In this document: one piece after another, positions 43,670-52,086 of the stretch | Layout: every line of letters starts with the position of its first letter | Position numbering within the stretch: position 1 is the stretch's first letter | Assembly (NCBI RefSeq): GCF_003474385.1 | Contig: NZ_QUCY01000009.1 | Span: forward strand, 1 to 64,000 | Direction: 5' to 3' | Length of the DNA stretch: 64,000 bases | DNA from: Senegalimassilia sp003474385 | Lineage (GTDB): Bacteria > Actinomycetota > Coriobacteriia > Coriobacteriales > Eggerthellaceae | Notes under the pieces: model-generated | What the model was told of the DNA's origin: nothing | Seen by the model: the letters and a program-made list of their open reading frames with translations, nothing else | Databases searched by the model: none | Position numbers and translations under genes: made by a program

Positions 43670-43700
43670 AACTATTCTCCTTTCATCAGAAGCGCTTTAT

Positions 43701-43901
43701 CTATTCTTCAACGGGAGTGACAATGGGATTGCCGTCCGCGTCTTGAAGCACGGTCATGCCTGTACAGCTGACGCCGGAGGATGCCATGAATCCTGTGAGC
43801 AGGTAGTTGACGCCTGTCTCGCGATCGACAAGGACATAGGTGCGATTCTGAGCATCCTGCTGCTTGTAGGTCTCGATGAAACGGTCGTTGGTTGCCTTCA
43901 T
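43701..43901 (-). CDS. Small DUF6440-like protein
   Basis: A 66-aa protein with TYVLVDRETGVNYLLTGFMASSGVSCTGMTVLQDADG, split by no gap but typical of the DUF6440 small-protein family. ATG at 43901 follows AGGTTTTCCC on the minus strand. Function unknown. Confidence 0.7.
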   Translation of the reverse strand: MKATNDRFIETYKQQDAQNRTYVLVDRETGVNYLLTGFMASSGVSCTGMTVLQDADGNPIVTPVEE

Positions 43902-44056
43902 GGGAAAACCTTTCTCTCTATAGTTGAAATGACGGGGATTGTTCGCTGCCACATTGGCCCGCAAGACTTGCCTGCGTATGAGCGGCTTGAATAATCTTCC
44001 TAGACCACACATTCGCATGCAAGCACGACGGTTTCACAGAACGCCTGTTCAGAGGC

Positions 44057-44078
44057 CTTGTCAAAGCCTTTTGACAAG
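44057..44078 (+). promoter_or_regulatory. Inverted repeat overlapping a -35-like TTGACA
   Basis: CTTGTCAAA (44057-44065) and TTTGACAAG (44070-44078) form an inverted repeat upstream of the XRE/membrane gene at 44170. The right arm contains TTGACA, so a bound regulator would block the promoter. Confidence 0.5.
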
Positions 44079-44169
44079 CGTGTTAAAACCTTTCTACTGA
44101 CACGTGGACTATCATTTGAATCAGCGCATGCTTAACGGCGCTGCAAAGAGCATTGAGAGACATGGACAG

Positions 44170-44781
44170 ATGGAACTATCACGACAACTGAAAACCAGGA
44201 GAGAAGAGCAGGGGCTTTCCCAAGACGAGGTGGCGAAGGCGATATTCGTATCGCGCCAGACCATTTCGAATTGGGAGACAGACAAGACCTACCCAGACGT
44301 GCAAAGTCTGCTTCTGCTAAGCCAGCTGTACGACACCTCCATAGACGAGCTTGTGAGAGGGGACGCTGGGAGGATCCAGCAGGTCGTCGAACGGGATTCA
44401 CGCAAGATGAGGCTTCTGTCGTACGGGATGATCGGCTTTTCTTTGCTGGCCTTCCTTTTCCTGCTAGGTTTCTCGCTCGCTTGGCCGGAACCTTCCAGCT
44501 TTGCCCGCATGAGCAAGGGCAATATCGCAGGCGGGGTCACATTCATCGTGCTCTACGCCATCGGGTTCGGCATGGCCATCGCCATCGACCGCCTGAAGAA
44601 GAAGCACGACATCGTCACTTATCGTGAGATAGACAGGTTCCTCAAGGGGGAGATTGGAGAAGAGCCAGATTCGGAAGGGCTTGCGCGCAAGCATCCGGCT
44701 CTTGGCGTTGTGGTAAAGCTCCTCGGTGGCGCGGCGATTGGGCTGCTTCTTGCAGGATTATTGCTTGCCCTCGGCGGATGA
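44170..44781 (+). CDS. XRE regulator with membrane helices
   Basis: A 203-aa protein. A Cro/CI helix-turn-helix (residues 1-60: QGLSQDEVAKAIFVSRQTISNWETDKTYP) is followed by a linker and three membrane helices (about 82-105, 115-140, 180-203). The fusion places a DNA-binding domain at the membrane, so it may sense envelope stress. ATG at 44170 is used because the preceding in-frame extension has no site. It lies upstream of an ECF sigma factor, but about 160 bp separates them. Confidence 0.78.
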   Translation: MELSRQLKTRREEQGLSQDEVAKAIFVSRQTISNWETDKTYPDVQSLLLLSQLYDTSIDELVRGDAGRIQQVVERDSRKMRLLSYGMIGFSLLAFLFLLGFSLAWPEPSSFARMSKGNIAGGVTFIVLYAIGFGMAIAIDRLKKKHDIVTYREIDRFLKGEIGEEPDSEGLARKHPALGVVVKLLGGAAIGLLLAGLLLALGG

Positions 44782-44944
44782 GCCTTCTGTTCCACGTATA
44801 GAAGTTCGAGTAAACGCATAGAACTTTCGCCTGCGTTTCTACTCTATGTTCTCGAAAAAGTCACCTTGCCTAAAATAATTTGAAAAGAGTCGCACATAGA
44901 GTGCGCTTTTCACGTTATGCGTAATAGGAGGTGAGATTCGGGGA

Positions 44945-45493
44945 ATGTCACAAGGCGAAACTCAGCAAGATAACGAAGATTGCAGCAGCGCTAACCAAGT
45001 CAACGTCAAAACAAATGCATCTATTTTGGCGGAAAAGTTCGCGGAAGATCATTACGACGAGGTATTCCGCTATTGCGCAAGGCGTCTTCCCACCAAAGAG
45101 GATGCCCAGGATGCAACGCAGGAGGTATTCCTCCGCCTTGTGAGGAGCCGTGCTCTTTACGAGAGCAATGACAAGCCACTCGCTTACCTCTACACGTGCG
45201 CACGTAACGTTTGTGCCGATTTCTACCGAAAAGGCGTCCCCGGCGATCTTCGAACGGATATCGAATGGGAAGACGTGCCTGACCCATCCACTAAGGACGG
45301 TTCTCAATGCATGAGCCTAGCGGAAGCCGTTGCGAGCCTTGCGCCGGAGGAGAGGGAAGTCATCGAGCTTCGCTACGGGCAAGACCTGAGCGTGGCGGAT
45401 ATCGCCCAGGTTCTAGGCGTGTCACGGTTTACGGTCTATCGAAGCTGCAAGCGAGCCTTGCGGTCGCTGAGGCTTGCAATTGGAGATGATTGA
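44945..45493 (+). CDS. ECF-type RNA polymerase sigma factor
   Basis: A 182-aa ECF sigma factor. Region 2 (HYDEVFRYCARRLPTKEDAQDATQEVFLRL, then YLYTCARNVCADFYRK) is at about residues 35-100 and region 4 (LAPEEREVIELRYGQDLSVADIAQVLGVSRFTVYRSCKRALRSLR) at about 130-178. The Shine-Dalgarno AGGAGGT lies 12 bp before the ATG, slightly long. The membrane protein gene begins 2 bp after it and an ABC exporter follows; that order suggests an envelope-stress or antimicrobial-resistance response. Confidence 0.85.
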   Translation: MSQGETQQDNEDCSSANQVNVKTNASILAEKFAEDHYDEVFRYCARRLPTKEDAQDATQEVFLRLVRSRALYESNDKPLAYLYTCARNVCADFYRKGVPGDLRTDIEWEDVPDPSTKDGSQCMSLAEAVASLAPEEREVIELRYGQDLSVADIAQVLGVSRFTVYRSCKRALRSLRLAIGDD

Positions 45494-45494
45494 C

Positions 45495-46271
45495 ATGACG
45501 AATATAGAAGACGAGCTCAAAAGATTCTACGCAGAGAACACACCGCCTATCGATCCTGATGAAAAGCATCGGGTCGTGGAGATGGTGGCACGAGCGTCGC
45601 AGAAAGACAGCAGCGCGCCAACCGCTGAATCGATTTCTTTTCGGAGGTTCGTGCTCACGCAGGTCCGTTTCATCAATCCCATATGCTGGATCTTGCAGAT
45701 CGCGCTTATCGCATGCGTGCTGATCACAGGTGACATTTACAAGGCCTCAGAGATCCAGGCTCCTCTCGTCATGACATTCGCGATGCTCACAGTTGTGATA
45801 GCCATCCCATCTGCATTCAAGAGCTTCGAAAGCAAAACTGCGGAACTGGAGCTCGCTTGTAGATTCAATAGCGCTCAAGTGCTCGCGTCGAGGCTCATCA
45901 TCTTCGGGCTCGCAGACGTGCTTTGGTTCTCAATCATCATCGCGGCAATGCCATCGTTTGCGACAAGCGATCCCTTCAGCATCTTCCTCTACGCATCTAC
46001 GCCGTTCTTCTTGTTCTGTGCTCTGTGCTTCTACTTAGCACGCATTGCAAACAGACACGTGACAAGAGCGGCAATTGCTGCAGCAACGGTCTTGGTTGTC
46101 GTGCTCTGGCAGTCAATAGGCTTGTTCCCGCACTGGTATAGCGAGCTCTCATGGGGCACCTGGATGATAGCCCTCGTCCTCTCCATTGCCCTTGCCGCGT
46201 TCGAGCTTCGCCGACTCATTGGCGATATGAGCTTCGCCATAGCTCCGAGCTGCGCTCATAGCGTTCGATGA
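45495..46271 (+). CDS. Membrane protein, possible anti-sigma partner
   Basis: A 258-aa protein. A soluble charged N-terminus (1-60) is followed by about six membrane helices. Genes in this position after ECF sigma factors often encode anti-sigma factors, but no zinc-binding anti-sigma motif is visible. ATG at 45495 overlaps the sigma stop region by design (TGACATG). No recognised family. Confidence 0.6.
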   Translation: MTNIEDELKRFYAENTPPIDPDEKHRVVEMVARASQKDSSAPTAESISFRRFVLTQVRFINPICWILQIALIACVLITGDIYKASEIQAPLVMTFAMLTVVIAIPSAFKSFESKTAELELACRFNSAQVLASRLIIFGLADVLWFSIIIAAMPSFATSDPFSIFLYASTPFFLFCALCFYLARIANRHVTRAAIAAATVLVVVLWQSIGLFPHWYSELSWGTWMIALVLSIALAAFELRRLIGDMSFAIAPSCAHSVR

Positions 46272-46325
46272 CCTCAACATCCACATTTCTGCAAGTAAAC
46301 ACAAACAACAATCGAAAGGGATCAT

Positions 46326-47273
46326 ATGGAACTGAAACTTGACCGACTGACCAAACAGTTCGGCTCAGCAATCGCTGTCGACCGTTTGAGCGCGACCCTC
46401 ACGCCGGGCGTTTACGGTCTTCTAGGCGCGAACGGGGCAGGCAAGACCACGCTCATGCGCATGATATGCGATGTATTGAAGCCGACTTCTGGAAGCGTCG
46501 TCTGGAACGGCGTGCCCATCGAGCGATTGGGCGAGCGCTACCGCAGCGTGCTTGGATACCTTCCCCAGGACTTCGGATACTACCCTGATTTCACGGCGCT
46601 CGACTTCATGCTGTACCTCTCCGCGCTGAAAGGATTGGATTCGAAAGCCGCTAAGCGAAGGTCGATGGAATTACTTGATCTCGTCGGACTTGCAGGGGTG
46701 GCTAAGCGCAAGGTGAAGACGTTTTCCGGAGGGATGAAGCAGCGCCTCGGCATCGCGCAGGCGGTCATAAACGACCCGCAAGTGCTCGTTCTTGACGAAC
46801 CCACTGCGGGGCTTGATCCTAAGGAGCGCGTTCGTTTTCGAAACCTAATATCGGCGCTCGCTCAGGACAAGGTGGTCATCCTTTCCACACACATCGTCTC
46901 CGATGTCGAGTACATAGCAGATGAAATCCTCATCATGCGCGCAGGGCAGATCGTCGCAACGGGAACCGTCGAAGAGATACTCGCGCAGGTATCCGGCGTT
47001 GTGTGGGAATGCGCAGTCACTCCGCGCGAGGCGGATGCCATGTCTGCCCGCATGGCCGTCGGCAACGTAAGGTACGACCACAACGGCATGGCGGTCGTGC
47101 GGATCGTCTCGGATGTGCCGCCACATGAAAGCGGCCGCCTCGTCGAGCCGACGCTAGAGGATGTGTATCTCTACATCTTCCAAGAAGGTTCAGAAGACGC
47201 ATCCGGCGATTTCGCCCGACCCAGAAGCCACACAAATCCACGCAGCGCGAGAAGAGGAGGACGCCGTGGGTAG
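46326..47273 (+). CDS. ABC transporter ATP-binding protein
   Basis: A 315-aa ATPase. Walker A GANGAGKTTLM near residues 36-46, Q-loop YLPQDFG near 78, signature FSGGMKQRLGIAQ near 133, Walker B VLVLDEPTAGLDP near 155, then STHIVSD. It is the BcrA/YxlF-like type that works with multi-helix exporters of peptides or antibiotics. It overlaps the permease start by 8 bp and is probably regulated by the upstream sigma factor. Confidence 0.9.
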   Translation: MELKLDRLTKQFGSAIAVDRLSATLTPGVYGLLGANGAGKTTLMRMICDVLKPTSGSVVWNGVPIERLGERYRSVLGYLPQDFGYYPDFTALDFMLYLSALKGLDSKAAKRRSMELLDLVGLAGVAKRKVKTFSGGMKQRLGIAQAVINDPQVLVLDEPTAGLDPKERVRFRNLISALAQDKVVILSTHIVSDVEYIADEILIMRAGQIVATGTVEEILAQVSGVVWECAVTPREADAMSARMAVGNVRYDHNGMAVVRIVSDVPPHESGRLVEPTLEDVYLYIFQEGSEDASGDFARPRSHTNPRSARRGGRRG

Positions 47274-48519
47274 CCTTATCAGATTCGAGCTCAAGAAGAT
47301 ATGTTCGCAGCGCGTAACGCAGGTGGCGGTCTTAGCCATCGCAGCCCTTCTTGCGTGGGTCACCACGTTTAATATCACCTCGCAGTTCGCCCTTGATCCC
47401 AATGCTGTCGGATCAGAATTCGAGGGCACTTCCGCCATCGCTCAACAGAAGGAGAATGCGGACGCGCTCACAGGACCCATCACCAACGAGGCAGCAACCG
47501 ATGCCATACGAGAATGGAAGACCTTCATGGAGGGAGACGAGATAGCTGCGCAATACCAATGGGGCGGCTCGACCATGGGGACGGATGCAGAGGCCTATTG
47601 GGACTTTTACGCGCCGCGTACGAACTACCTCTCGCTCATCGTAGGTCCCTGGATGCAGGGTTTCGAGATGCCGGTATCCGTGGCCTCGCGCATCGACACG
47701 AACGTAACGCTTGACCTATACGGACAAGCGCGCCAAAAAGCGGCCTCGGAGCTGGCAGGCGGAAACCAAGCCTTCGCTTACTCGGAGGCAGAACGGGCCT
47801 TTTGGAAGGAGAAGGCAAGTAATGTTCAGACTCCCGTTGAGTACGGATATGCGGGCGGCTGGCTCGATTTCTTCGACATTTCGGCTTTCCTTATCTTCGC
47901 GCTCATCGTGTGCGCCATCGCCTGTGCGAGCGTGTTCAACATTGAATATCGCGAGAAGACAGATGCGGTTCTGCTTTCGACGAAGCTCGGTAAATCGAAG
48001 CTGGGTGCCGCCAAGGCGATCGCTTCGATCATTGTGGCAAGCGTTGTGTACATCATTATGCTCGCGGTCTTGCTCGGAGTGCCGCTCGTATTCTTCGGAG
48101 CAGAGGGCGCGGGCCTCCCCCTGCAACTGCGAGAGCTTTGCAATACCTACGACTTAAGCTTAGGCGCTGCGGTGCTGGCCTTATGCGTTGTCGGCTACCT
48201 CGTTATGCTGGGGTTGCTCGGGATCACCCTGCTGCTCTCCTCTAAGATGCGCTCTTCCATGGGGATACTTGCCATCATCGCCGCCATCGTGATCGTGCCG
48301 ATGATGATGTCCAACTTGCACAACAACATCGCGAACCATGTGCTGTTCCTATTCCCGTTCCTGGCGCTCGATGCGAATAACTTCTTCGACATGGTTTCCT
48401 ATTCAATCGGACCTCTGGTCATTGAATACCCCGTTGTGCTGGCGATCTTCTACGCGGCGCTGTTCGTGATAGGAACTCTGCTATCTAGGCGTTGCTTCAG
48501 CAAACACCAGGTAGCCTGA
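47266..48519 (+). CDS. ABC-2-type permease
   Basis: A 417-aa membrane protein. Helix 1 (about residues 17-40), a long extracellular domain to about 200, and then five or six helices are typical of ABC-2/BcrB-type permeases. GTG at 47266 overlaps the ATPase end. With it, it forms a two-component exporter in the sigma-factor locus. Confidence 0.85.
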   Translation: MGSLIRFELKKICSQRVTQVAVLAIAALLAWVTTFNITSQFALDPNAVGSEFEGTSAIAQQKENADALTGPITNEAATDAIREWKTFMEGDEIAAQYQWGGSTMGTDAEAYWDFYAPRTNYLSLIVGPWMQGFEMPVSVASRIDTNVTLDLYGQARQKAASELAGGNQAFAYSEAERAFWKEKASNVQTPVEYGYAGGWLDFFDISAFLIFALIVCAIACASVFNIEYREKTDAVLLSTKLGKSKLGAAKAIASIIVASVVYIIMLAVLLGVPLVFFGAEGAGLPLQLRELCNTYDLSLGAAVLALCVVGYLVMLGLLGITLLLSSKMRSSMGILAIIAAIVIVPMMMSNLHNNIANHVLFLFPFLALDANNFFDMVSYSIGPLVIEYPVVLAIFYAALFVIGTLLSRRCFSKHQVA

Positions 48520-48589
48520 CGGATAATAAGGCGATGCTGCCCGTATGGTTATTTGAACAGGCAGCATCGCTCATAGCAAGCTCTCTAAT

Positions 48590-49255
48590 TCACTCCCAAT
48601 GACCACCAACGACTTTCGTTTCCCAATGTCCCTCTTCCTTATGGCTAACTGTGTTGTAGCCGGTGACTATTTGACGGATTTCGCTATGATGCCCTGATCC
48701 TTCACCGGCCTTCATGTGCTCTTTCGCATGGGCGGAGGTGTTGCCGGTAATGTCGGTTCCGCAGATGTTGCAGATGGAGACCTCCACCGTGCTATAAATG
48801 GGAACGCTTTCAGTCCAGGCTTCCCTGTCAACGACCCATACGCGCTCTGTGTCCTCCACCCATTTCTTCTGTGAGGCGCTCTGGGACGGAACTGCTGAGT
48901 TTCCTTTTGGTTCGCCCGTAGACCTTTGATGTTGTGCATCCTCGGCAGAACCCTGGGAAGGCGCAGCTTTACCCTGGGCTGTTGCTTCGTCGCCGGATAT
49001 GCTCTCGGCCTTCTCTGTCCCCGTCTCGTCATCCGCCTCTTGCCCAATAGACTCTGTTTCGGCTTCTGGCAAGTCAACGTTCTCGACCACGCCGTCAGCC
49101 GCATCGGCGACCGCCTGGTTCGCGCCTATTCCTCCAACGCTGGCGATGCCCGAGCATGACACGAGCGTGATGCCGACAGCAAACACCAAGCCGATAATGA
49201 CGCATGCTATCGCCCACTTGACCTTATTGTCTCTAACCATCTCTTTGACCTTCAT
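48590..49255 (-). CDS. Secreted or membrane-anchored protein with C2H2-like finger
   Basis: A 221-aa protein. A membrane helix at about residues 13-35 with a cysteine (LVSCSG) that resembles a lipobox, then a low-complexity acidic linker, and a C-terminal domain with CNICGTDITGNTSAHAKEHM, a zinc-finger-like Cys/His cluster, plus a repeated HWE end. The start at 49255 is preferred because AGGAAGG lies 8 bp upstream. Not recognised. Confidence 0.6.
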   Translation of the reverse strand: MKVKEMVRDNKVKWAIACVIIGLVFAVGITLVSCSGIASVGGIGANQAVADAADGVVENVDLPEAETESIGQEADDETGTEKAESISGDEATAQGKAAPSQGSAEDAQHQRSTGEPKGNSAVPSQSASQKKWVEDTERVWVVDREAWTESVPIYSTVEVSICNICGTDITGNTSAHAKEHMKAGEGSGHHSEIRQIVTGYNTVSHKEEGHWETKVVGGHWE

Positions 49256-49311
49256 CTGCATCACCTTCCTACATGAAGCGGAATACCGCTTTGATAAGCC
49301 AACGCACGAAG

Positions 49312-49878
49312 CTACCAACCAACTTCATCGATATCTCCCCAATCCTGCTCGCACTCTTTATCGCTTTCGGCCTGCGCTTTCGCATGCGCGCTCACGCACG
49401 CGGAAACCGTCTCCCTATCCACGCCCGGAATGTCCGGCGATTCTTCCCCGCTTATAACCTGCATGTATTCGTAGAGCTCTGCTATCCGAGCATGCAGCCC
49501 GGCAGATGACGTTCCCGTGCATTCGTAAGCTGCCTCGTCAAAGCTCTGGAGGTCTATCAGGTGGCCGAGCACCCGCTTGATGATCGCCTCGCCATCGACC
49601 ACCACGAGCTCAACATGCTCAAGCTCCTCGGCCGAGGAAAGGAGAAAACGCCATCCTTTCGTCCGCCTTGCGACCGGAATCTCGTCGCCTTCATCCTCGT
49701 GTTCGCCGCATGCCTGATAGCTGTGGGCGGCAAGCCAGAGTCCTCCCTCTCCCAAGCGATCGAAGCGAACCTCGAAGTTCGTGAGCATGTTGGCTTTGCC
49801 GAGGGGAAGTCCTGCCGTGAACGCGGATGTGTCGAACACGTCGAGCCTCTGGTCGTCGTAGGTGATCTTCACTATCAT
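49312..49878 (-). CDS. Conserved ICE protein of unknown function
   Basis: A 188-aa acidic protein with a beta-rich N-terminal part (MIVKITYDDQRLDVFDT) and a helical C-terminal part. It follows the relaxase on the same strand, so it is probably part of the mobilisation operon. No motif recognised. Confidence 0.65.
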   Translation of the reverse strand: MIVKITYDDQRLDVFDTSAFTAGLPLGKANMLTNFEVRFDRLGEGGLWLAAHSYQACGEHEDEGDEIPVARRTKGWRFLLSSAEELEHVELVVVDGEAIIKRVLGHLIDLQSFDEAAYECTGTSSAGLHARIAELYEYMQVISGEESPDIPGVDRETVSACVSAHAKAQAESDKECEQDWGDIDEVGW

Positions 49879-49983
49879 CTGCCACCCCTTTCCCTCGCCC
49901 TTGCGCGTTCCGCTTCCTGCTCGCGGACTCGCTGGCTGGAACCCTGGTTCCCGCGCATCCTCGTCGCAACGGCAGCCGGATCG

Positions 49984-51099
49984 CTATCGCGCTGCATGAG
50001 GGCCTTTCTCCGTTACGTACGACCGCGCCTCTATCAGCCTCCTGTAGCCCTCGCCGCCCTCGTTTCCGCGACGCTGCAGGGTCGAGAGCCTCCGATCGAA
50101 ATCGTCCAGATTCTTCACGTTGAACTTCGCGCACGTTTCCAGCACGGCGGAGAGCCTTGACAGGTCGGCGAGGTCGTTTAGCGCCACTGCGCTTGCAGCT
50201 CTCTGGCGAATCTGTGAAGCAGTGCGGGCTTCGGGGATGTACGCCCCTTGGCGCTCGAAGCGGTTGCGCAGCATCTGTTTCCCGTAGGTGAAGCCGAGAC
50301 GCTCTCCTGACACGCGCTTGGTCGGATCGTCGGCCAGCGCGAATATCCAATCTTCGCGGCGCGCCTTCTCGGAGTTGTCCTCAATCGAGATGCCGAGCTT
50401 CGCGAGGGCAGTCCTGAACTCGCCTTCGGTTCTGCAGGTGTTCTTAGCAAGGGCGACTCGCGCCCTGATATCTCCAACCCACGAATAGCCGCCTGAGCGC
50501 ATGATCTCCCTTTCTGCGCGTCCGAAGTAAACTGCCTGGCGGCTTCTCGGCTCTAGCTTCCGCTCCTTGCTGCCCCGCTTCGGCATGACGTTGGAAAGAC
50601 CCGACAACCCCATTTCCCGAGCCATGTCCTGAAGTTCTTGGTTGAGGGTCTCTGGCTTGCTTATGTGGCAGCGGTATCCGGTCTTGAGATTCGCGTTGTT
50701 GACGACGACGTGCGCATGCGGGATTCCCCTCTCGTTGTCGTCGTGGTAGACGATCGCCACCTCAAAGTCCTTGAAGTGTCTCTCTGTCCAAGCGCGGGAT
50801 AGTCGGCGCAGCGCATTCAGGTCGATGCCGTCTTCGGGGTCGGGCGAGATGACGAAATGCTCGAACGTCCTGGCATCCAGGCCGCGCCAGGGGGTGTTCG
50901 TCCCGTAGGCTTCGCGCGTCCTGTCCATCTCGACGTCCCAATCAACGAAGATCGAATGCTCGCCAGGCGCTTCGCCGACCCATTCCTCCATGGGAAGATT
51001 CATCACGTCCCGTGCGAGCGCCCGGTTCCCCTTCTCAAGATATCGGCGTATGCCAGCCGTTCCTCCGTGCCCCGCTATGGCCTTCAGGATCGGCATCAT
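49984..51099 (-). CDS. Relaxase (MOBP-like)
   Basis: A 371-aa DNA relaxase. The metal-binding histidine motif is HDDNERGIPHAHVVVNN near residues 120-136 (HxH), preceded by EHFVISPDPEDG, which carries the catalytic-site region of the MOBP/MobA type. It nicks at oriT and covalently leads DNA into the recipient. Its start codon overlaps the MobC stop. The C-terminal half (residues 200-371) is helical and not recognised. Confidence 0.88.
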   Translation of the reverse strand: MMPILKAIAGHGGTAGIRRYLEKGNRALARDVMNLPMEEWVGEAPGEHSIFVDWDVEMDRTREAYGTNTPWRGLDARTFEHFVISPDPEDGIDLNALRRLSRAWTERHFKDFEVAIVYHDDNERGIPHAHVVVNNANLKTGYRCHISKPETLNQELQDMAREMGLSGLSNVMPKRGSKERKLEPRSRQAVYFGRAEREIMRSGGYSWVGDIRARVALAKNTCRTEGEFRTALAKLGISIEDNSEKARREDWIFALADDPTKRVSGERLGFTYGKQMLRNRFERQGAYIPEARTASQIRQRAASAVALNDLADLSRLSAVLETCAKFNVKNLDDFDRRLSTLQRRGNEGGEGYRRLIEARSYVTEKGPHAAR

Positions 51100-51518
51100 C
51101 GGGCCTCGACGATCATCTTGTCCTGAAGCTTCGCGATCTCGTAGACGATGCGCTCCGCATTGCGGTTCACGGTGGCGAGCTCGACCTCGATGCACTCTGC
51201 CTTCTCGTCCAACAGGCGCGAGTCGCTCTTCCCGTGAGCGATGTAATAGTTGATGGAGTTCATCGCATGCACCGCCTGGTTGTAGTGGTAGCCCCAGCGA
51301 GTGAGCTCGCGTGAGATGTCACGGATCGATTTCTTGTCCAGGACAATGCAGGGCGCGGATTCCTCGGTTACCTCATCGCAGACGATCGGAATGCGGATGA
51401 GGTAGCGAAGGTACATTGACTTGGAGAGCTCGGCCTTGCAGCAGCGCTTCACTAGTTTCTGGTAATCGTCTTCGGCAAGGCGGAAGCTCAGTGTCCGAAC
51501 TTTGTTGGTTTTGCTCAT
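51096..51518 (-). CDS. mobC: MobC-like relaxosome accessory protein
   Basis: A 140-aa protein. The N-terminal ribbon-helix-helix-like region (KVRTLSFRLAEDDYQKLVKRC, MYLRYLIRIP) is typical of MobC, followed by a helical tail with TRWGYHYNQAVHAMNSI, a conserved MobC motif. It helps the relaxase open oriT. ATG at 51518 follows AGGAGGAAACG. Confidence 0.85.
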   Translation of the reverse strand: MSKTNKVRTLSFRLAEDDYQKLVKRCCKAELSKSMYLRYLIRIPIVCDEVTEESAPCIVLDKKSIRDISRELTRWGYHYNQAVHAMNSINYYIAHGKSDSRLLDEKAECIEVELATVNRNAERIVYEIAKLQDKMIVEAR

Positions 51519-52086
51519 CGTTTCCTCCTGACGTGTTTGCTTTTCCCTAGGGGCGCGGGGGATCCCCCGCCAGCTTGTGCCCATTCGGCTCTGAGCCGGA
51601 TGTCGCCAAGCTGCGCTCCCCGGGACTCACCGGAGCCGAGCCCGCAAACTGCTCGGCGACATAACCGTTCGAACGCCTCCCGGGGACAAGTTGCATGGCG
51701 CAAGGAATCGAAGATGTAATACGCCATGCGATACTTGCTGGATTCGGCGTCTAAGCGCCTATGACATCCAAGTTGGGTATTTATCCTGGGAATTGCATTC
51801 GGGGCGCTTAGCCGCCGTGCTGGAGGAAGGGCGTTGGGATTCATGTGCGAGCATGAAATCGCCTCGTTTCTTGCGTCTTCGCTGCACCTCCGAATGGTGG
51901 AATGAGATGCGGCTTGGTTTGTATTACATTCCCATTATATACCAAAACCGTACAGATATGTACGGTTTTGCATGAGAGAAATTGTTTCGAAAGAAGAGCT
52001 AAGACGTTAAAACGTGAATCTCAAGTCCTTCGCACATTCCTGAGAAGGAAGGAAAAGACAGCTGCGCGAGGTAAAACTTATTACGA
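51519..52086. other. Candidate oriT region (hairpin cluster 51550-51665)
   Basis: A 568-bp gene-free spacer upstream of mobC-relaxase. The part 51555-51665 packs several hairpins: the perfect palindrome GCGGGGGATCCCCCGC (51555-51570), TTCGGCTCTGAGCCGGA, GCTCC..GGAGC, CCGAGC..GCTCGG, and an outer GTCGCC..GGCGAC pair. Such clusters next to mobC are typical of oriT. The nick site itself cannot be located. Confidence 0.55.
51944..51969. promoter_or_regulatory. Inverted repeat AAAACCGTACA / TGTACGGTTTT
   Basis: A perfect 11-bp inverted repeat with a GATA spacer. Its centre GTACAGATATGTAC matches GTACGGATTTGTAC upstream of the XRE gene at 55783 in 12 of 14 positions, so one regulator may bind both. 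Confidence 0.55.
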
